This document shows, one piece after another, positions 5,132 through 8,205 of a DNA stretch of 8,205 nucleotides. Positions within the stretch are counted from its first letter, which is position 1. The number at the start of each line of letters is the position of its first letter. This stretch comes from Clostridiales bacterium. GTDB taxonomy: Bacteria; Bacillota; Clostridia; Christensenellales; Pumilibacteraceae. Position numbers and translations under genes: made by a program. The notes below the pieces were generated by a model. That model was not told the origin of the DNA. It made no database searches and worked only from the letters and a program-made list of their open reading frames with translations. The DNA lies in assembly GCA_029069015.1 (NCBI GenBank), contig JAIEBL010000327.1:1-8205 (forward strand). The letters are read 5' to 3'.

Positions 5132-5998
5132 TTATTTGCGGTTACGCAAAAGTTCGGTAGCGGCGACAATTTCTCTGTCGGTCACGTACGCGCCCTGCAC
5201 GCGCATCGGATCGTTGAAGCCCATCGGGGCATACAGCATGTCGCCCTTGCCGCGGAGTTTTTCGGCGCCGTTCTCGTCTATAATGATGCGCGAATCCATC
5301 GCACGGTCCACCGCAAACGCGATACGGCTGGGAACGTTGGCTTTGATTGTACCCGTGATGACGTCTACATTAGGATGCTGCGTCGACAAAACGAGATGAA
5401 TGCCCGCGGCACGCGCTTTCTGCGTAAGACGCATGATTTTTTCTTCCGCTTCGTCGCGGCAGGTTTCGTCGATCAGAAATTGGGCAAGCTCGTCTACGAT
5501 AAGGACGATATACGGTAAGCGCCGCTGTGCACCGCTCTTTACGGCGTCGCTTTCGTTGAAATTCTGCACGTTATACACGCGGTATTGACTGAACAGAACG
5601 TATCTGCGTTCCATTTCATCGCCCAAAAGGTCGAGCGCGTCCAAAAATTCGCGCGCACTTTCGAGTACGCCCTTCCCCGCAAGATGCGGCAAACCCTTAT
5701 ATGCATTGAACGTGCCTTGCTCGGAATCCACCAGAATAAGGCGAACCTCGTCGGGCGTCGCTTTATGCAGCAGACTGAGGATCATGGCATGCAAGCAGGT
5801 CGATATATCGCTCTCCACCACGCCCGCGATCAACAGATGGGGCATTTTCTCTAAACGGCAAACAACGTGGTTGCCGCTCATATCTTTTCCGAGCGCCACC
5901 GTAAGCGGCGACGGAGAATTCCGAAACGCTTCGCTGTCGAAGATCCCGCGCAAGGGCACGATCCCGATCCCTTTTTCGCCGTTGCTTTCTTTTTCCAT
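5132..5998 (-). CDS. Stand-alone FtsK/SpoIIIE-type motor domain with degenerate Walker A (probable pseudo-ATPase)
   Basis: This 288-residue protein matches the RecA-like motor of FtsK/SpoIIIE DNA translocases from LGKDMSGNHVVCRLEKMPHLL (residues 36-56) to MRVQGAYVTDREI (265-277). The membrane N-terminus and the C-terminal gamma winged-helix domain are absent; full translocases have about 750-1300 residues. The P-loop, normally GATGSGKS, reads GVVESDIS (59-66), losing the glycines and the ATP-binding lysine. Walker B is intact (YIVLIVDELAQFL, Asp169-Glu170), as are STQHPNVDVITGTIKANVPS (205-224) and SRIIIDENGAEKLRGKGDML. The frame is open throughout, so this looks like a maintained protein, not a decaying gene. 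ATP hydrolysis is unlikely; it may bind DNA or pair with an active FtsK. ATG 5998 has GGAG at 6008-6011, inside the end of the serine dehydratase gene, 3 bp after its stop. Confidence 0.88.
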   Translation of the reverse strand: MEKESNGEKGIGIVPLRGIFDSEAFRNSPSPLTVALGKDMSGNHVVCRLEKMPHLLIAGVVESDISTCLHAMILSLLHKATPDEVRLILVDSEQGTFNAYKGLPHLAGKGVLESAREFLDALDLLGDEMERRYVLFSQYRVYNVQNFNESDAVKSGAQRRLPYIVLIVDELAQFLIDETCRDEAEEKIMRLTQKARAAGIHLVLSTQHPNVDVITGTIKANVPSRIAFAVDRAMDSRIIIDENGAEKLRGKGDMLYAPMGFNDPMRVQGAYVTDREIVAATELLRNRK

Positions 5999-6001
5999 TT
6001 T

Positions 6002-7246
6002 TCAGTTCTCCTCTCCGTTCGGTTTATCGTTCTGTTGCGACGCTACGGGCAATTCGTAGAATTTGGCAAGCCCGCTGACGGACGTTTCGCGGTAGCCGAT
6101 GTCCAGATCTTTGCCCGTGTTGAGCATGGTTTTGACGATAACGTCGAAGCTGATCTTGCGCGTATCCGACAGAAAGTTTGCAAGCGATACGGCGTTGATA
6201 GCACGCATCGCCGCCACGGCGTTCCGTTCGATACAAGGGATCTGCACGAGTCCCGCGATGGGGTCGCACGTAAGCCCGAGGTGGTGTTCCATCGCTACTT
6301 CCGCCGCATACTCGATCTGCTCCAAGCCCATCTCGAAAAGCTCGGCAAGCGCCGCCGCCGCCATCGAGCACGACGACCCGATCTCGGCCTGACACCCGCA
6401 TTCCGCGCCGCTTATGGACGCGTTCTGTTTGATCAGGTTGCCGATGAGCCCGCCCACCGCAAGCGCGCGCACGATCTGCTCGTCCGAAAAGCCGCGCGTT
6501 TCCTGCATGTATTGGAGCACGCTCGGCACGACGCCGCAAGACCCGCAGGTGGGTGCGGTCACGACAGTTCCGCCCGCGGCGTTCTGCTCGCTGGTCGCAA
6601 AGGCGTACGAACAGACGAGCCTGTTTTCGCGCGTCTGCGCCGATTCGTCCATATGCCGCTGGTTAAAGAGTTTCTGCGCACGCCGCTCCGTGCCCAAGAT
6701 ACCGGGAAGTTTCCCCGACACGATCAGCCCTTCGTGGATCGTGTGTTTCATGCGCGCCCAAACATCCGCAAGATAGGAAAAAATATCGGCATCTTCGCAA
6801 AGCGAAACGTACTGCCAAAGCCGCATGTTGTGCGCCTTGCAGTAGTCGGCGATCTCCGTATATGTATTTAAGGGGTACACTTCGTCCGACGCCTTTTTCG
6901 GCTCGCCCTCAAAGCGGATCGCGCCGCCGCCCACGCTGAACACGCGCTTTTCGCCCAAAAGCTTCTTCCCCTTATAGGCTTCTACCTTCATCGTGTTGGG
7001 GTGGATATCGCAAGGCGTGACCGTATCGAACACCACCTCGCAAGGAACGGGCGCAAACGTTTCCTCGATGACCCTGTCCGTGCCGTGCCCCTTGCCCGTG
7101 AGCGCCAACGAGCCGTACAGCGTGACCTTGAAACAGTCGGCATCTTTAAAACGCTCTTTTAAAATAAGTACCGCCCGCTCGGGTCCCATGGTGTGCGAAC
7201 TCGACGGACCTCTGCCGATCCTGTAAATTTTACGCAACGATTGCAT
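6002..7246 (-). CDS. sdaA: L-serine ammonia-lyase (L-serine dehydratase), iron-sulfur-dependent, single chain
   Basis: This 414-residue cytosolic enzyme deaminates L-serine to pyruvate and ammonia using a [4Fe-4S] cluster. The N-terminal beta domain starts MQSLRKIYRIGRGPSSSHTM, with the substrate-binding SSSHT (15-19). The alpha domain has VTAPTCGSCGVVPSVL (229-244), ECGCQAEIGSSCSMAAAAL (282-300) and LTCDPIAGLVQIPCIERN (325-342). Cys285, Cys327 and Cys338 are spaced 42 and 11 apart, as are the cluster cysteines of the Legionella enzyme. No cysteine follows Cys338, so the C-terminal tail cysteine that occupies the active site in that enzyme is missing. At 414 residues it is shorter than the 450-residue proteobacterial forms but of a size seen in Bacillota and Bacteroidota. 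GAGAGGGG (7250-7257) precedes ATG 7246, and promoter 7284-7313 lies just upstream. It is linked to the FtsK-like gene by 3 bp. Confidence 0.95.
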   Translation of the reverse strand: MQSLRKIYRIGRGPSSSHTMGPERAVLILKERFKDADCFKVTLYGSLALTGKGHGTDRVIEETFAPVPCEVVFDTVTPCDIHPNTMKVEAYKGKKLLGEKRVFSVGGGAIRFEGEPKKASDEVYPLNTYTEIADYCKAHNMRLWQYVSLCEDADIFSYLADVWARMKHTIHEGLIVSGKLPGILGTERRAQKLFNQRHMDESAQTRENRLVCSYAFATSEQNAAGGTVVTAPTCGSCGVVPSVLQYMQETRGFSDEQIVRALAVGGLIGNLIKQNASISGAECGCQAEIGSSCSMAAAALAELFEMGLEQIEYAAEVAMEHHLGLTCDPIAGLVQIPCIERNAVAAMRAINAVSLANFLSDTRKISFDVIVKTMLNTGKDLDIGYRETSVSGLAKFYELPVASQQNDKPNGEEN

Positions 7247-7283
7247 TTTCCCCTCTCCCTATTTTCTCTTTACTACAAACAAA

Positions 7284-7313
7284 AGTATAGCACCGCTCTC
7301 GACTTTTCGTCAA
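7284..7313 (-). promoter_or_regulatory. Promoter of the serine dehydratase/FtsK-like operon
   Basis: Minus strand -35 TTGACG (7308-7313), 18-bp spacer and -10 TATACT (7284-7289), preceded by TGC, an extended -10 element. Transcription would start near 7277, about 30 nt before ATG 7246. The -35 overlaps one arm (7312-7318) of an inverted repeat AAGCGGC/GCCGCTT whose other arm (7339-7345) is inside the end of the upstream membrane-protein gene; this may be a weak terminator for that gene or a regulatory site. Confidence 0.75.
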
Positions 7314-7325
7314 GCGGCTTTGTCT

Positions 7326-7799
7326 TTATGCGTTTTGCGCCGCTTCACTCTTTCGACTTTTCAGGCACACGATATCGAGCACCGTGCTCGCGATCACCGC
7401 CGCTACGCTGAGCACGGAAATTATCAGAACAAACACCGAAAGGAAGCTCGCGTCTTGCATCAAAAACACGCCGCACGCCAAGCCGCAAATGCTTACGGGC
7501 AGCATGGCAACGTCGACGACGAGCGAAACGATTGACACGACGTACACGGGAAGTCCGCCCTTAATTGAAGTAGCGACTGCGCCCGCGCCGACGGCTATGT
7601 TCACCGCCGCCGCGATCAGCGTGACGCTTGCCAGAAAGCCCGTCACCAGAAACGCGGGGATCGCCGCCATAAAGAACAGCGAAAAGGACATCATGATACA
7701 GCACGCCGCCATGATGATAAACAGCACCGCAAACACGAACAGGATACCGCCGAGTATGAGGTTCATTATGCCGGCCGTAAAACCGAGTTTGTGTTTCAT
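7326..7799 (-). CDS. Small four-helix membrane protein, unknown function
   Basis: This 157-residue protein is almost entirely hydrophobic, with about four membrane helices near residues 9-34, 38-75, 84-112 and 117-145, and a short basic C-terminus (CLKSRKSEAAQNA) likely in the cytosol. I recognise no catalytic motif or named family; the layout is like small DUF4064/tetraspan-type proteins of Bacillota, but that is only a resemblance. ATG 7799 has GAGGAG at 7805-7810, overlapping the stop codon of the upstream gene (TAG 7810-7812). The 10-bp gap and shared ribosome site indicate translational coupling with that gene, so they form a pair, separate from the serine dehydratase operon that has its own promoter. 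Confidence 0.75.
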   Translation of the reverse strand: MKHKLGFTAGIMNLILGGILFVFAVLFIIMAACCIMMSFSLFFMAAIPAFLVTGFLASVTLIAAAVNIAVGAGAVATSIKGGLPVYVVSIVSLVVDVAMLPVSICGLACGVFLMQDASFLSVFVLIISVLSVAAVIASTVLDIVCLKSRKSEAAQNA

Positions 7800-7809
7800 A
7801 TACTCTCCT

Positions 7810-8205
7810 CTACCTTTCGATGATCCATTTTTTAGGGTGAGCGGGACGAATCAACACTTTGAGCACCGCGCCCCGTTCGGGCGGCACGTTACCCTTTACG
7901 AACCCTACCGACCGCACGCCGTCGATCCGCGCGATCACGCGGAACTTTTTGCTTACCGTATACGTGCGCCCATGCGTCCCCATCTGAAATGACGACTCCG
8001 ACTCAAACGCACACCGCTCCACCGTGGCACACTTTTGCTCGGAAAACTTTCCCCGCTTTACGAGGATTTTCCAGTGCGCAAGGTACAGAAATTTCAACAC
8101 CACCAAAACAAACAGCCCGAGCACGAACCACACGCCACAGCCCGACGCCACCCATCCTCTCGTGACGCTATAGACGCGAATCAACGTGTACACGCTGATG
8201 CCGAT
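7810..8205 (-). CDS. Probable membrane-anchored small protein, 5' end cut by window
   Basis: The minus-strand frame is open from TAG 7810-7812 to the right edge (132 codons seen). A GTG at 8193 could start it but has no ribosome site, and the frame continues upstream without a stop, so the real start is probably outside. One strong membrane helix is visible (GVWFVLGLFVLVVLKFLYLA), followed by a basic segment and a beta-rich cytosolic or extracytosolic domain of about 80 residues ending KVLIRPAHPKKWIIER. The arrangement (helix, then a small domain with a ...VP..G..LKVLIRP.HP. ending) resembles DUF3592-type proteins; this is tentative. It is translationally coupled to the following four-helix protein. 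Confidence 0.6.
   Translation of the reverse strand: MGISVYTLIRVYSVTRGWVASGCGVWFVLGLFVLVVLKFLYLAHWKILVKRGKFSEQKCATVERCAFESESSFQMGTHGRTYTVSKKFRVIARIDGVRSVGFVKGNVPPERGAVLKVLIRPAHPKKWIIER

Noticed and set aside
5867..6871. Long plus-strand open frame (334 codons)
   Set aside because: It lies antisense to the serine dehydratase gene and the start of the FtsK-like gene, is rich in Arg/His as expected for a reverse-frame shadow, and has no ribosome site or recognisable domain.
7312..7345. AAGCGGC/GCCGCTT inverted repeat as a terminator of the four-helix protein gene
   Set aside because: The stem is 7 bp with a 20-nt loop that contains the stop codon, and no T tract follows; too weak to call.

Overview
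The window looks like chromosomal DNA from a low-GC-type Gram-positive bacterium (Bacillota, probably class Clostridia), although its own base composition is moderate. The evidence is the yybS-like/rplI gene pair, a DUF1540 cysteine-cluster protein, a single-chain iron-sulfur L-serine dehydratase, a BspA-type leucine-rich-repeat lipoprotein, strong AAGGAG-type ribosome sites and sigma-A-like TTGACA/TATAAT promoters. The mix resembles uncultured gut Clostridia (for example the Christensenellales), but that placement is a guess. Seven of the eight protein genes are on the minus strand; only the small DUF1540 gene is on the plus strand.

Layout, left to right. Positions 1-2286 (minus strand) hold an apparent operon read right to left: a good promoter at 2257-2286, a DUF2232 membrane protein (YybS-like, GTG start), ribosomal protein L9 (rplI), then pdxS, whose 3' end is cut by the window edge. 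In Bacillus the c-di-AMP phosphodiesterase gene gdpP sits between yybS and rplI; it is absent here. Positions 2387-2689 (plus strand) hold a divergent 100-residue protein with two DUF1540 domains. Positions 2690-3063 have no convincing protein gene but are rich in structure: an interspersed palindromic repeat, a strong terminator-like hairpin, an orphan sigma-A-like minus-strand promoter exactly placed to make a roughly 130-nt RNA ending at that hairpin, and a 20-bp AT palindrome just beyond the 3' end of the next gene.

Positions 3064-5084 hold a large BspA-like LRR lipoprotein gene (655 residues). It contains tandem 69-bp DNA repeats and a diverged duplicated module. Its promoter carries a run of eight G residues in a 15-bp spacer between the -35 and -10 boxes, the classic arrangement for phase variation of a surface protein. 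Positions 5132-7313 hold a two-gene operon with its own extended -10 promoter: a single-chain L-serine ammonia-lyase, followed 3 bp later by a stand-alone FtsK/SpoIIIE motor domain whose Walker A motif has been destroyed while Walker B and the downstream motor motifs remain intact (a probable pseudo-ATPase). Positions 7326-8205 hold a small four-helix membrane protein and, upstream, a probable small membrane-anchored protein cut by the right edge.

The most interesting items are the FtsK-like protein with a lost P-loop translationally linked to serine dehydratase, the homopolymer-containing promoter of the LRR lipoprotein, and the candidate small RNA at about 2839-2970. All assignments come from reading the sequence; no database search was possible.
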